From contig JAJRTR010000083.1 of NCBI GenBank assembly GCA_024278215.1, forward strand, positions 1-5,316: a DNA stretch of 5,316 nt, read 5' to 3'. The notes below the pieces were generated by a model. That model had not been told where the DNA came from, made no database searches, and saw nothing but the letters and a program-made list of their open reading frames with translations. The DNA is from a bacterium (GTDB lineage Bacteria > UBP15 > UBA6099 > JAJRTR01). This document shows, piece by piece, positions 4,461 through 5,316 of the stretch (positions are counted from its first letter, which is position 1; each line of letters opens with the position of its first letter). A program made the translations under genes and the position numbers.

Positions 4461-5316
4461 TTATTTGCCGGTGATAGCCGCGATGAAATCCGCGCCCTCA
4501 TTCATACCTCTTTCAAGCGCATCCCGGTGGCTTTCAGGATAGTCGAGTTCGAGGCGTAGCACTTTACGCGCTTCCTCGTCTATGTTCATCACCCTGTAGA
4601 CATCTTCATCGCCGAGCCCGCCTATCTTCATGATCTTCACGCCGATGTTGGCCACATGAACAGTAGAGACGAGCGGGAAGAAATCTTTTGACGGGTTTGG
4701 AGCATGGTGATATTTTATCGCATATAACAGCGGGTCGGGCAGGTTCCACTTATTAGCGAGCATCTCTCCGACTTCGCAGTGTGTAATGCCTAATTCCATT
4801 TTTTCGGCCTTGTAAAGCTGTATCTTATCCTTAAGCATTCTGTTATAAGCTTTTGCATATTCTTTCGGCATATATTGATCGAGTATCAGTATGCCTATAT
4901 CGTGCATCAGGCCTGAAACGAATGCTTCCTCGGCAATTGTAGGGAAAGACTTTTTTGCAATAGCGCGTGCCATGATCGAAGTGGCGATCGAATGCTTCCA
5001 GAACTCGCCGTAATTCAGCCGTTTGCCTTTGCCTCCCGTAAAAAATTCCACCATTGAAATGCTCAGGGCAAGGCTGCGAACTGTATTGAAACCCAGTATT
5101 ACAATCGCCTGTGTCAGGGTCTCGATCTTTTTGGGGAAACCGTAGAAAGCGGAGTTCACCAGTTTGAGAACCTTCAGCGAAAGCGCCTTATCCATAGAGA
5201 TGGTAGCATTGAGATCGGAAGCGGAAGTGTTAGGGCTGTCTACTATTTCTATGATTTTATGCACAACCTGCGGCAATGTCGGTATGTCTTTGAGTCGGTC
5301 TATGACTCTCTGTACG
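4461..5316 (-). CDS. HDOD domain signalling protein, 5' end cut by the window
   Basis: Cytoplasmic HDOD-domain protein of the HD-related output-domain family, used in bacterial signal transduction and often linked to cyclic-di-GMP, motility or stress circuits; the specific role is unknown. The reading frame stays open to the window edge. The residues before the TTG at 5276 read VQRVIDRLKDIPT and lead into LPQVVHKIIEIV, the typical HDOD opening, so the TTG is internal and the true start lies beyond 5316. At least 284 residues are present, near the size of a stand-alone HDOD protein. Further hallmarks are DLNATISMDKALSLKVLKLVNSAFYG and the AIVILGFNTVRSLALSIS helix. Unlike many HDOD proteins, it keeps HD-type ligand positions: His in FWKHS, His-Asp in GLMHDIG (codons 4904-4899), His in ITHCEVG and HisHis in KYHHAP. 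The final HD-type Asp appears to be Asn in VHVANIG. No N-terminal receiver or sensor domain is visible, though one could lie off the edge. The TAA stop is at 4461-4463. Confidence 0.9.
   Translation of the reverse strand, partial: VQRVIDRLKDIPTLPQVVHKIIEIVDSPNTSASDLNATISMDKALSLKVLKLVNSAFYGFPKKIETLTQAIVILGFNTVRSLALSISMVEFFTGGKGKRLNYGEFWKHSIATSIMARAIAKKSFPTIAEEAFVSGLMHDIGILILDQYMPKEYAKAYNRMLKDKIQLYKAEKMELGITHCEVGEMLANKWNLPDPLLYAIKYHHAPNPSKDFFPLVSTVHVANIGVKIMKIGGLGDEDVYRVMNIDEEARKVLRLELDYPESHRDALERGMNEGADFIAAITGK

Overview
This is a stretch of ordinary-looking chromosome from a Gram-negative-type (diderm) bacterium of roughly balanced base composition. The outer-membrane-barrel-type protein with a signal peptide and a terminal Phe points to two membranes. 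Genes are sparse enough to leave repeat-rich intergenic DNA, which resembles uncultured environmental lineages, but nothing here fixes the phylum. I see no phage, transposase, CRISPR, tRNA or rRNA.

Layout. Positions 1-427 carry no gene but hold much palindromic and repeated DNA: a cruciform (30-74), copy 1 of a dispersed repeat (89-142), a CCGGATTTC hairpin (176-200), a five-fold TCGG heptad run inside an inverted repeat (202-256), a short dyad (282-301), a plausible sigma70-type promoter (324-352) and copy 3 of the repeat (362-391). On the + strand follow glpK (428-1927, glycerol kinase) and a predicted outer-membrane beta-barrel protein (GTG start at 1987, to 3441). A hairpin sits in the 59-base gap between them. 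The unit ends in copy 2 of the repeat and a strong intrinsic terminator (3515-3557).

On the - strand, converging on that terminator, lie an HDOD signalling protein (4461 to beyond 5316, 5' end cut by the window) and, 94 bases downstream of it, a divergent thymidylate-synthase-fold enzyme (3542-4366). The terminator overlaps the stop codon of the thymidylate-synthase-like gene.

How the genes work together. GlpK phosphorylates glycerol to sn-glycerol 3-phosphate, feeding lipid synthesis and glycolysis. The barrel protein is probably co-transcribed with it, but its cargo or role is unknown. The HDOD and thymidylate-synthase-like genes may share a transcript, with no evident functional link.

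The most notable observations are the three-copy intergenic repeat bracketing the glpK unit, the non-canonical thymidylate synthase, and a GlpK lacking all three known regulatory determinants. I did not find a convincing new multi-gene system.
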